From Ursidibacter maritimus (GTDB lineage: Bacteria; Pseudomonadota; Gammaproteobacteria; Enterobacterales; Pasteurellaceae), in contig NZ_LEKN01000034.1 in NCBI RefSeq assembly GCF_009761395.1, positions 124,001 to 188,000 of the forward strand: a stretch of 64,000 nucleotides of DNA, read 5' to 3'. Under the pieces are notes generated by a model. That model did not search any database. It was not told the DNA's origin and saw only the letters and a program-made list of their open reading frames with translations. The position numbers and the translations under genes were made by a program. Of the stretch, positions 8,558-16,689 are shown piece by piece. Within the stretch, counting starts at the first letter, position 1. Each line of letters begins with the position of its first letter.

Positions 8558-11500
8558 TTATGCCCCCACTTTCTCAATATTCACTAACATACATTTCGAT
8601 TCAGGTGTTTGCGTATTGGCATCGCCTGTACGAACCGTTAAGTTATTTGCAAAGAAGCCTTTCTTCGCCCCTGTTGTTGCTGCAAAGCCCCAGTGAATTG
8701 GAATACCGATTGTATGAATTGGTTTTCCATCGGATACTAATGCACGAATACGTTTAGTTACCACAGCAACAGCTTTGATATAACCACGTTTTGAGCTGAC
8801 TTTCACTACATCACCGTGTTTAATGCCCTTCTCTGCTGCTAATGCCTCACCAATTTCAACAAACTGCTCTGGCTGTGCGATGACGTTTAATAATACGTTT
8901 TTCGTCCAATAGTGGAAGTGTTCTGTTAAGCGGTAAGTTGTTCCTACATAAGGGAAATCTTTAGATGTACCTAAATCTTCCTTATCGCTTGGTAAAATAC
9001 GTGCAACTGGGCTTGAAACCACATTCGGATGTAATGGGTTTGTTCCAATTGGTGTTTCCATTGGTTCATAATGCTCAGGGAACGGACCATCAGTCATACG
9101 CTCACGCACAAATAAACCACTTACCCCTTCAGGTTGCATAATAAATGGCATTGTTGGACTATTTGGTGGTGCTGTACCGAAGTCTGCTACATCAACATAG
9201 TTCCAGTTTTTACCATTCCATTTTACTAATTGGCGTTTAGGGTTAAATGGATTTCCTGCTAAGTCTGCACTTGCACGGTTATATACAATACGGCGGTTTA
9301 ATGGCCAAGCAAACGCCCAACCAAGTGTATTACCTAAGTTAGATGGATCGGAATTATCGCGATTTGCCATCTGGTTACCTTTTGGTGTCCACTGTCCCGT
9401 ATAAATCCAACAAGCACCCGATGTCGTACCATCATCACGCATTTGAGCAAAACTTGAGAGTAAGTCGCCTTTCTTCACAATTACATTGCCATTTGCATCA
9501 AATACATCTTCAAGAGCATAACCATTGTTTTCTTTTGCAACTTCTTCTGCTTTTGGCTCAAGTGGGTTTGCATAATCCCAACTCATTGCTTCTAACGGCT
9601 CAATTGGTGCTTTTCCACCTTCTTTATGATAGAGATGAATAAGCTCTGCACGCAATTCAGATAAAATTTCCCCGTCCGTTTTAGCTTCACCTGGTGGTTC
9701 TGCACCTTTCCAGTGCCACTGTAACCAACGACCAGAGTTCGCAATTGAACCATCTTCTTCGACGAAACAAGTAGTCGGCAAGCGGAAAACTTCAGTTTGG
9801 ATTTCTTCTGTTTTAACATCGTTATATTCGCCATAATTTTTCCAGAACTCTGAGGTATCTGTTACAAGCGGGTCGAAAATAACTAAATATTTCAAGTTAC
9901 TTAAGGCTTTAATAATCTTCTGCGAGTTCGGGTAAGACGCAATAGGGTTCATACCTTGGCAGAAGAAACCATTCACTTTACCTTGATACATTGCCTCAAT
10001 ATAGCGGAACTGATCTGTTCCACCTTTAGGCTGTTTTGGTAAGTAATGGTAGCCAAATTCATTCTCTTTTGTTCCTTTACTACCGTAGAATGATTTCAAC
10101 ATACTCACCATAAATTTTGGTGTATTTTGCCAATAGTTAACCTGATCTTTCATCATCGTTTTTGGCGTAATACGATTTAAGAAAGATTCTAGGCTTACAT
10201 CTGTTTCTGTTGGTAGCGGTAAATAAGCAGGCAAACGATTAGGGAATAATCCTAAGTCTGTAATACCTTGTACATTCGAGTGTCCACGCAAAGCATTTAC
10301 ACCACCACCAGCAACACCAATATTCCCTAATAACAGCTGAATAATTGCCATAGAACGAATATTTTGTGAGCCAATAGTATGTTGTGTCCAACCTAACGCA
10401 TATAAGAATGTTGCTGCCTTATCTGGAGCGGCTGTCTTGGCAATTTCTTCACAGAAAATATTAAAATCTTTCTGTGATGTTCCTGTAATACGCTCTACCA
10501 TTTCAGGTGTATAACGTTCAACGTGTTCACGCAACATATTTAATACACAACGTGGATGTTGAAGTGTTAAATCACGTTTTGGCTGCCCTTCTTCATCAAA
10601 TTGATAAGCCCAAGTTGATTTATCATATTGACGAGTTTCAGCGTTATAACCCGAGAATAAGCCATCTTCAAATTTAAAATCTTCATTCACTAAGAATGAT
10701 GCATTAGTATAGTGTTTTACATACTCGTGCTGAATTTTATCGTTTTTCAATAAATAACGAATAACGCCAGATAAGAATGCAATATCCGTACCTGAACGAA
10801 TCGGCATATAGGTATCAGCAACAGCTGCTGTACGGTTAAAACGTGGATCAACCACAATTAACTTCGCCGCATTTTGTTTTTTAGCCTCAATCGCCCAACG
10901 GAACCCAACAGGGTGAGCTTCCGCAGCATTACCGCCCATTACAATAACTAAATCAGCATTTTTAATATCAACCCAGTGATTGGTCATCGCACCGCGACCA
11001 AATGTTGGAGCAAGACTTGCTACCGTTGGTCCGTGTCAGATACTCGCTTGGTTATCTGTAAAAACAATACCGAGAGAACGCACAAATTTTTGGGTTAGAA
11101 TCCCCGTTTCATTACTACAAGCAGAACCTGCTAAGAAACCTGCTGTCATCCAACGGTTTACCTCAACACCTTGATCGTTATGAGTAATAAAGTTCTCATC
11201 ACGGTCTGCTTTCATATGTTTGGCAATACGTTCAATCGCTTCGTGCCAAGAAATACGTTTCCATTCATTTGTTCCAGCTTCACGCACTTCTGGATACATT
11301 AAACGGCGATCACTATTTACATAATCTAACGCCCCTGCCCCTTTTGGACATAATGCTCCACGACTGACTGGGTGATCAGGATCGCCCTCAATATGAATTA
11401 ATTTACCTTTACTGTTCATTGCGCCATCGCCTAAGCTATATAGCAACATTCCACAGCCTACTGCACAATAAGTACAGGTATTGCGCGTTTCCTTCATACG

Positions 11501-11623
11501 CAATAATTTGTATTCACGCGGTGCTGCTAATGCGGTTGCTGGGGCGAAACCCAACATCGCAGCAGACGTACCCGCCATACCACCTGCACAGATCTTAAAG
11601 AACTTTCTTCTACTGACCTGCAT
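8558..11623 (-). CDS. fdxG: Formate dehydrogenase, major (alpha) subunit, selenoprotein
   Basis: Catalytic periplasmic subunit oxidising formate to CO2 with a molybdenum bis-guanine-dinucleotide cofactor. Read as one gene of 1021 residues through an in-frame TGA at 11038-11036. This is codon 196 in the context QASI-U-HG, the position of selenocysteine in E. coli FdnG. Seen: twin-arginine signal [12 protein letters not shown] at residues 4-15, the [4Fe-4S] motif [10 protein letters not shown] with a later CPKGA, and normal molybdopterin-oxidoreductase sequence on both sides of the UGA. A SECIS-like hairpin follows the codon. Translation needs SelB and Sec-tRNA, and export uses Tat. First gene of the fdxGHI operon; divergent from fdhD. 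Without recoding it would appear as two separate frames. Confidence 0.97.
10997..11030 (-). promoter_or_regulatory. Bacterial SECIS element and UGA(Sec) recoding site of fdxG
   Basis: On the mRNA the UGA at 11038-11036 is followed 14 nt later by a perfect 5-bp hairpin AGCAA-GUC-UUGCU (11021-11009). This is enclosed by an outer pairing ACCAA/TTGGT (11030-11026 with 11001-10997). Position and shape fit the bSECIS loop bound by SelB. The sequence is also coding, so it is conserved at both levels. Confidence 0.88.
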
Positions 11624-11812
11624 AACTCACTCCTAAAACACCGCATTTGCGGCAACTTAACTATTTAAAAAAATTAGCTTATATGCTTCGCTCATTACTG
11701 TTATTATTGAATAAATAACCTTAAGAGCAAATTGATTTATTGGTTAAATTAGCAACAAATTTGATATAAACTAAAATTTGCACAATGATACATTTTTTTA
11801 ACAAAATAAACT

Positions 11813-12652
11813 ATGCTAGAAACTGATTTTTTAGAAAATAACGTGAATTTGATCACAAAAATAAATATAAACCGTCTGGTTATTGAGAATAATTCTCTTT
11901 TATCAATTAAAAAGGAAGATTTTTTAATTAAAGAAGTGCCTGTTGCACTTGTTTATAATGGTATTTCACATACAGTAATGATGTGTACACCAAATAATTT
12001 AGCTGATTTTGCATTAGGATTTTCACTTGCTGAAAATATTCTGAATCATAAAGGGGAATTATATTCGCTAGATATTATCGAAAATAATAATGGCATAGAA
12101 ATTCAAATGGAAATATCCAGTCGTCAATTTGCTGCGTTAAAAGAAAAAAGACGCACAATGGCAGGAAGAACAGGGTGCGGTATTTGTGGTGTTGAACAGC
12201 TAGAACAAGTACAACAAAATTGTAAATTTTTCCCAAAATCTCACCGCTTACATTCCATTGAACCGATAATTTTTGATCACTGTCTAGCCCAACTAGAACA
12301 ACATCAAATCTTAGCAAAGCAAACTGGAGCAAGCCACGCAGCTGCTTTTTTTGCTCCAAATGGAGAAATGCTCGCTATCCGAGAAGATGTTGGCAGACAC
12401 GTTGCACTAGATAAATTACTAGGTTGGTATGCTAAGGCTAATCAGCCACTAGGATTTGTATTTGTGACAAGTCGAGCGAGTTTTGAAATGGTACAAAAAT
12501 GCTTAGCTTGTGGCATTGAAATGCTCTGTGCAATATCAGCTACAACAGAAATGGCATATAAAATGGCACAAGAAAATAATTTCACATTATTAGCCTTTAC
12601 TCGAAAAGGAAAAGCTACAATTTATTCTGGGCAAGAACGTTTAATATTATAA
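11813..12652 (+). CDS. fdhD: Formate dehydrogenase accessory sulfurtransferase FdhD
   Basis: Transfers sulfur from IscS to the molybdenum cofactor of formate dehydrogenase, a step needed for activity. The 279 residues carry the key Cys pair in GRTGCGICGVEQL (Cys122, Cys125), EVPVALVYNGISHTVMM near the N-terminus, and REDVGRHVALDKLLG and TSRASFEMVQK in the C-terminal half, all typical. The first ATG (11813) has no obvious ribosome site, so the N-terminal 20-30 poorly conserved residues are the uncertain part. Divergent from fdxG across a 189-bp promoter region, matching the usual fdhD/fdxGHI pairing. fdhE is not next to fdxI here. Confidence 0.96.
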   Translation: MLETDFLENNVNLITKININRLVIENNSLLSIKKEDFLIKEVPVALVYNGISHTVMMCTPNNLADFALGFSLAENILNHKGELYSLDIIENNNGIEIQMEISSRQFAALKEKRRTMAGRTGCGICGVEQLEQVQQNCKFFPKSHRLHSIEPIIFDHCLAQLEQHQILAKQTGASHAAAFFAPNGEMLAIREDVGRHVALDKLLGWYAKANQPLGFVFVTSRASFEMVQKCLACGIEMLCAISATTEMAYKMAQENNFTLLAFTRKGKATIYSGQERLIL

Positions 12653-12654
12653 AT

Positions 12655-12698
12655 AAAAAAATACCGCTTATTTAAGAATATAAGCGGTATTTTTTATT
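12655..12698. terminator. Bidirectional USS-type terminator between fdhD and ompW
   Basis: A long stem of about 15 bp (AAAAAATACCGCTTA and its complement, 12656-12695) with a 10-nt loop and T-runs on both strands. It contains an inverted pair of AAGCGGT cores and serves both convergent genes. Confidence 0.88.
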
Positions 12699-12706
12699 AT
12701 GTTATT

Positions 12707-13372
12707 TTAGAATCTATATGAAAGACCTGCAAAATATACAATTGGATCTAATTTAATTTTTACTTCGTGATTTAGTCCTAATGCACTAAAGTTAGCTTTA
12801 GTTTTAATACGGGTGTACCATAATGCTGTATTTAAATAAAGTTTATCCGCTAATTTAATATCAATACCAGCATTAACAACTGGGCCAAATGAATGTTTTT
12901 TAACTTGTAAATTTGTAACCGCAGGATTAAGCGATTTAGCACTAAAGAAACGAGTATAATTTAAACCCGCTCCGATATAAGGTCTTGCACCTGCATCTTT
13001 ATCTAAGAAATAATACTGTGCATATAAACTTGGTGGTAAGTGTTTTACTTTAACCACATTTGGAATAGGCAGTCCATTTGGTAATACGCCAGCGACAGGT
13101 TGAACAGACGCATCTATTTTATGTGAAAATGGTGTAGCTCCGAGTAATTCAATACCAATATTATCTGTGAGCATATAGGTTGCTGTTAAACCTAATTGTG
13201 CATTATTGCGAACATCTAAAGTAATATCGACAGGTGTTGTTGTTTTTGAACTTGAATTTGCATCGACAAACACACCACCAATACGGAAAATTGCACTACC
13301 TGCCTCGTGTGCCATTGCTGAGCTTGCTAATAAAGCTGAACCGAATATAACCACTAATGCTGATTTTTTCAT
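12707..13372 (-). CDS. ompW: OmpW-family outer-membrane protein
   Basis: A small eight-stranded outer-membrane barrel of the OmpW family, thought to pass small hydrophobic molecules. The 221-residue precursor has a signal peptide ending SSAMA at residue 21, the family start HEAGSAIFRIGGVFVDANSSS, TATYMLTDNIGIELLGATPF, PSLYAQYYFLD and the terminal YFAGLSYRF with C-terminal Phe. Length is slightly above E. coli OmpW (212). ATG at 13372 follows AAAGGGGTTCAAA. The upstream region carries a consensus FNR box at class II spacing, so expression should rise without oxygen, in line with the neighbouring formate dehydrogenase. Confidence 0.94.
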   Translation of the reverse strand: MKKSALVVIFGSALLASSAMAHEAGSAIFRIGGVFVDANSSSKTTTPVDITLDVRNNAQLGLTATYMLTDNIGIELLGATPFSHKIDASVQPVAGVLPNGLPIPNVVKVKHLPPSLYAQYYFLDKDAGARPYIGAGLNYTRFFSAKSLNPAVTNLQVKKHSFGPVVNAGIDIKLADKLYLNTALWYTRIKTKANFSALGLNHEVKIKLDPIVYFAGLSYRF

Positions 13373-13403
13373 TTTGAACCCCTTTTACTATTGTTGAAAA
13401 ACA

Positions 13404-13421
13404 AGTAACAAAAATGTTACT
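13404..13421. repeat. Inverted repeat in the ompW 5' leader
   Basis: AGTAACA (13404-13410), four A, TGTTACT (13415-13421): perfect 7-bp arms. It lies within about 5-20 nt of the predicted transcription start, so it could be an mRNA 5' hairpin or an operator. No known factor is assigned. Confidence 0.6.
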
Positions 13422-13432
13422 AAATGCATATT

Positions 13433-13438
13433 ATTGTA
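13433..13438 (-). promoter_or_regulatory. Predicted ompW -10 element
   Basis: TACAAT on the minus strand, placed so that a start near 13426 puts the centre of the FNR box at about -41.5. No good -35 hexamer is present, as expected for a class II activator-dependent promoter. Confidence 0.6.
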
Positions 13439-13460
13439 AAAAAGGGTAAATAAAATGTTT

Positions 13461-13474
13461 TTGATAAATATCAA
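13461..13474. promoter_or_regulatory. Consensus FNR box upstream of ompW
   Basis: TTGAT-AAAT-ATCAA matches the FNR consensus at all ten fixed positions and is palindromic. It lies about 95 bp before the ompW start codon. FNR control of ompW is known in E. coli. Confidence 0.85.
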
Positions 13475-13547
13475 AAAATAGCAATGAATTATTCCAAGCT
13501 AAATGTTATTAAATTATTTTATTTTTTAAAATTTGATCTAACACAAT

Positions 13548-14180
13548 TTATATATTTACACTCACTATTTTCTGCCATAAATCTCCTGTTTCAGGATCAG
13601 CACTAATTACAAAAAATTGCTGCTGATATTCAAAGGCTAATTGATAGGCGTGTAAATACACTCGATCTGATTTTTCCCCAGAATAAAGATCATCGCCTAA
13701 AATTGGACTCCCTAAGCTTTTCATAGCCACACGCAGTTGATGTGTTTTTCCTGTTTTAGGTTGTAACACAAAATGTCTTAAATTAGGTTCAAGCGAATAA
13801 GATTGAAATAGCGTAACGGCTGGATTTTCTTTGGTATGGCATAATTTCCACGCTCCGTTACGACTTTTTTGCATATCACCGACTACTCTACCTTGTTTCT
13901 TTTTAGGCTTCTGATTGGATAATGCCCAATATGTTTTTTGGATTTTATGATTGATGAATAAGTTATAAAAATAAGCCGCCGTTTCTTTGTTCAAGGCGAG
14001 AATCAACAACCCTGATGTAACTTTATCTAAACGATGAACCAACCAAACTTGCTCAACGCCTAGTTGTGTTGCAATTTGTTCGGTTAATCCAACCGCTTGT
14101 TCATCTTTATGAACGCTAATCCCAGCAGGTTTATTGATAATGACAAAATCAGAATGGTGATAACAGACAGTAAAATGCAT
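13548..14180 (-). CDS. RluA-family pseudouridine synthase (TIGR01621-like)
   Basis: Isomerises uridine to pseudouridine in an RNA; which RNA is not determined. The 210-residue protein has the catalytic motif HRLDKVTSGLL (Asp at about residue 52), the N-terminal INKPAGISVHKD segment, and KTGKTHQLRVAMKSLGSPILGDDLY, all diagnostic of RluA-type enzymes. It lacks an S4 RNA-binding domain and is shorter than RluA/C/D, as in the Haemophilus and Vibrio proteins of this subgroup. Start ATG at 14180 without a clear ribosome site. Divergent from the phosphatase gene at 14251, separated by 70 bp. Confidence 0.88.
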   Translation of the reverse strand: MHFTVCYHHSDFVIINKPAGISVHKDEQAVGLTEQIATQLGVEQVWLVHRLDKVTSGLLILALNKETAAYFYNLFINHKIQKTYWALSNQKPKKKQGRVVGDMQKSRNGAWKLCHTKENPAVTLFQSYSLEPNLRHFVLQPKTGKTHQLRVAMKSLGSPILGDDLYSGEKSDRVYLHAYQLAFEYQQQFFVISADPETGDLWQKIVSVNI

Positions 14181-14250
14181 TGATTTTTGCTATACTCTAA
14201 AAAATAGATGCAAATAGCATAACGGATAATCTAGATTAAAGGAAAGAAAA

Positions 14251-14892
14251 ATGGCATTACATCTCTATTTAATTCGTCACGGTCGCACCGAATGGAATGA
14301 AAAAGGTTTATTACAAGGCACTGGAGACTCCCCTTTGCTCGAAGAAGGAATTTTAGGAGCGAAACAAACAGGTAAAGCTCTGGCAGATATTCCCTTCTCA
14401 GCCTGTTACTCAAGCCTAATGAAGCGAGCTCAAGATACGGCGGATTACATCATTGGTGAGCGTAATATCCCACATTTCCATCATAAAGGAATCAATGAAA
14501 TTCACTTTGGCAAATGGGAAGGAAAACGTTCGGTAGATTTAGCAGAACACCCCGAATATATTTTATTAAGGACAGATCCTAAACAATATCAAGCTATTGA
14601 AAGCCAAGGGGAAACCATCGAACAACTTTACCAACGAGTTACACTCGCATTGCAACAAATTATCGAACGCCATCAAGATGGCGAAAATGTATTGATTGTT
14701 TCACACGGAATGACATTAACACTTTTGACTGCAGTCTTAAAGGGTATTCATTGGCACGATTTCCGTAATCCTGAATTACACACCTTTGTAGCCAATACTG
14801 CGATCAATGTCTTAAAAGTGGAAAATGGACAGTATGAATTGATTAAGTTTAATGATGTGGAACATTTAGATCCGTCAAGCTATGTCAAATAA
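14251..14892 (+). CDS. Histidine phosphatase family protein
   Basis: The 213-residue protein has the phosphohistidine motif LIRHGRTEWN at residues 7-16, YSSLMKRAQDTA (second Arg), an acidic loop FGKWEG, and the second catalytic His in VLIVSHGMTLTLL. These define the branch containing cofactor-dependent phosphoglycerate mutases, GpmB/CobC-like phosphatases and others. Substrate cannot be read from sequence; a broad phosphatase is more likely than a glycolytic mutase because it is shorter than GpmA. AAAGGAAAGAAAA precedes the ATG. A 9-bp hairpin (14903-14923) follows. Confidence 0.88.
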   Translation: MALHLYLIRHGRTEWNEKGLLQGTGDSPLLEEGILGAKQTGKALADIPFSACYSSLMKRAQDTADYIIGERNIPHFHHKGINEIHFGKWEGKRSVDLAEHPEYILLRTDPKQYQAIESQGETIEQLYQRVTLALQQIIERHQDGENVLIVSHGMTLTLLTAVLKGIHWHDFRNPELHTFVANTAINVLKVENGQYELIKFNDVEHLDPSSYVK

Positions 14893-14902
14893 GATAATCG
14901 TC

Positions 14903-14923
14903 ATAGGGGCTGTTAGCCCCTAT
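14903..14923. terminator. GC-rich hairpin after the phosphatase gene
   Basis: ATAGGGGCT, loop GTT, AGCCCCTAT: perfect 9-bp stem between convergent genes. No strong T-run follows on the plus strand, so termination may be partial. Confidence 0.5.
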
Positions 14924-14930
14924 CTCGACC

Positions 14931-15233
14931 CTATGGGGTATAGTAGATAAGATAATAAATCATCGCTGGTAATATAAATATCCAAAAGAAAAAAGACAGA
15001 ATAACTACCGCGTGAAATTGCCAATGTTGTGTCTTATGTCGCCCATATTTCATCATTAGATAAGTCCCTAAAAAACCGCCAACAACACAAAAGAAAAAAA
15101 GGTTTGACTCAGGTACTCGCCACGCCTTTTGTATTGCCCGTTGTTTATCAATATACATTAAATAAGCACTAATACAATTCACACAAATAAAATAGATGGC
15201 TATATATAACATTGTTATATCCACATTAAACAT
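14931..15233 (-). CDS. DUF1294 family small membrane protein
   Basis: 100 residues, almost entirely hydrophobic: helices at about 8-27, 45-62 and 72-95 with a positively charged loop. The family signature is visible as YLMYIDKQRAIQKAWRVPESNLFFF and GGFLGTYLMMKYGRHKTQHWQF. Function unknown. The first ATG (15233) falls next to the T-tract of the glyA terminator and has no ribosome site. The ATG at 15212 (product beginning MLYIAIYF) has GTGGAT upstream and may be the true start. Confidence 0.8.
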   Translation of the reverse strand: MFNVDITMLYIAIYFICVNCISAYLMYIDKQRAIQKAWRVPESNLFFFCVVGGFLGTYLMMKYGRHKTQHWQFHAVVILSFFFWIFILPAMIYYLIYYTP

Positions 15234-15237
15234 AAAA

Positions 15238-15265
15238 AATAAAACCCCGAACGCATTCGGGGTTT
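15238..15265 (-). terminator. Terminator of glyA
   Basis: AAACCCCGAA / TTCGGGGTTT (15242-15251 with 15256-15265), loop CGCA, followed on the minus strand by a T-rich tract. It lies about 30 bp beyond the glyA stop and just before the DUF1294 gene. Confidence 0.88.
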
Positions 15266-15296
15266 GTAAAAAATCAGCGTAATCTAACCGCTTACA

Positions 15297-16559
15297 TTAT
15301 GGGTAAACTGGTAAGCGTTTGCAAATATCTAATACTTTTGCTTTAGTTGCTTCAATAACCGCTTGGTGATTGTCTTGGTTAATGCTATCTAACACATCAC
15401 ACATCCAACCTGCTAATTCAACAACTTCCGCCTCTTTAAAACCACGACGAGTTACAGATGGAGTACCTACACGAATACCTGATGTAATAAATGGTTTTTG
15501 TGGGTCATTTGGTACAGCATTTTTGTTTACAGTAATGTTCGCCTGACCTAAAGCGGCATCTGCTGCTTTACCTGTTAAACCTTTAGAAACTAAATCAACA
15601 AGGAATAAGTGGTTTTCAGTTCCATTTGATACCACGTTGTAACCACGTTGTTTAAATACTTCAACCATTGCTTTCGCATTCTTGATAACTTGTTTCTGGT
15701 ACTCTTTGTATTCAGGCTCTAGTGCTTCTTTGAAACATACCGCTTTTGCAGCAACAACGTGAACTAATGGGCCACCTTGGTTTGCAGGGAATACAGAGCT
15801 TTGTAGTTTTTTGTATAATTCTTCATCTTTTGCATTAGAAAGAATTAAACCACCACGAGGGCCGCCTAATGTTTTGTGTGTTGTGGTTGTAACGATATGT
15901 GCGTGAGGAAGTGGGCTTGGGTAAACACCAGCTGCAATTAAACCTGCAACGTGAGCCATATCCACAAATAAATACGCACCAACTTCATCTGCGATTTCAC
16001 GCAATTTTGCCCAATCTACGATTTGAGAATATGCAGAGAAACCACCTACGATCATTTTTGGTTTGCACTCTAATGCTTTTTGACGGATATCTTCGTAATC
16101 TAAGAAACCTTCTGCAGTAATACCGTATTGAACAGCGTTATAAATTTTACCAGAGAAACTAACACTTGCACCGTGAGTTAAATGCCCACCGTGAGCTAAG
16201 CTCATACCTAAAATAGTATCGTGTGGTTGAAGTAACGCACCATAAACTGCTGCATTCGCTTGTGAGCCTGAGTGTGGTTGTACGTTTACATAATCTGCAC
16301 CAAATAACTCTTTTGCACGGTCGATTGCTAATTGTTCAACGATATCCGCATATTCGCAACCACCATAGTAACGTTTACCTGGATAGCCTTCCGCATATTT
16401 ATTGGTAAATTGTGAACCTTGAGCTTCCATTACACGAGGGCTTGCATAGTTCTCAGAAGCGATAAGCTCAATATGTTCTTCTTGACGACGGTTCTCATCT
16501 TGAATAGCTTGCCATAATACTGGATCGTAATCAGCGATATTCATATCACGTCTTAACAT
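15297..16559 (-). CDS. glyA: Serine hydroxymethyltransferase
   Basis: PLP enzyme converting serine + tetrahydrofolate to glycine + methylene-THF, the main source of one-carbon units. 420 residues from the ATG at 16559 (begins [12 protein letters not shown], as in relatives; AGGAGA ribosome site). A longer in-frame start 48 bp upstream is not supported. Seen: [28 protein letters not shown], the PLP-lysine motif [15 protein letters not shown], and [14 protein letters not shown]. Single-gene unit with its own terminator. Confidence 0.98.
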   Translation of the reverse strand: MLRRDMNIADYDPVLWQAIQDENRRQEEHIELIASENYASPRVMEAQGSQFTNKYAEGYPGKRYYGGCEYADIVEQLAIDRAKELFGADYVNVQPHSGSQANAAVYGALLQPHDTILGMSLAHGGHLTHGASVSFSGKIYNAVQYGITAEGFLDYEDIRQKALECKPKMIVGGFSAYSQIVDWAKLREIADEVGAYLFVDMAHVAGLIAAGVYPSPLPHAHIVTTTTHKTLGGPRGGLILSNAKDEELYKKLQSSVFPANQGGPLVHVVAAKAVCFKEALEPEYKEYQKQVIKNAKAMVEVFKQRGYNVVSNGTENHLFLVDLVSKGLTGKAADAALGQANITVNKNAVPNDPQKPFITSGIRVGTPSVTRRGFKEAEVVELAGWMCDVLDSINQDNHQAVIEATKAKVLDICKRLPVYP

Positions 16560-16689
16560 CGGTAAATCTCCTATAAAGTAATCGTTTGCGTAAATAAAAA
16601 CTCGCACATTCTACGCATTTTTCAACAAATTCGGTAGTGTTTTTTAACAAAAATAATCACAACTTATCAGAAGTATGTCTGAAAATTGG

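Noticed and set aside
11761-11774. TTGATATAAACTAA upstream of fdhD as an FNR box for formate dehydrogenase
   Set aside because: Only one half-site fits; the other matches 3 of 5 bases. Unlike the ompW site it is not convincing.
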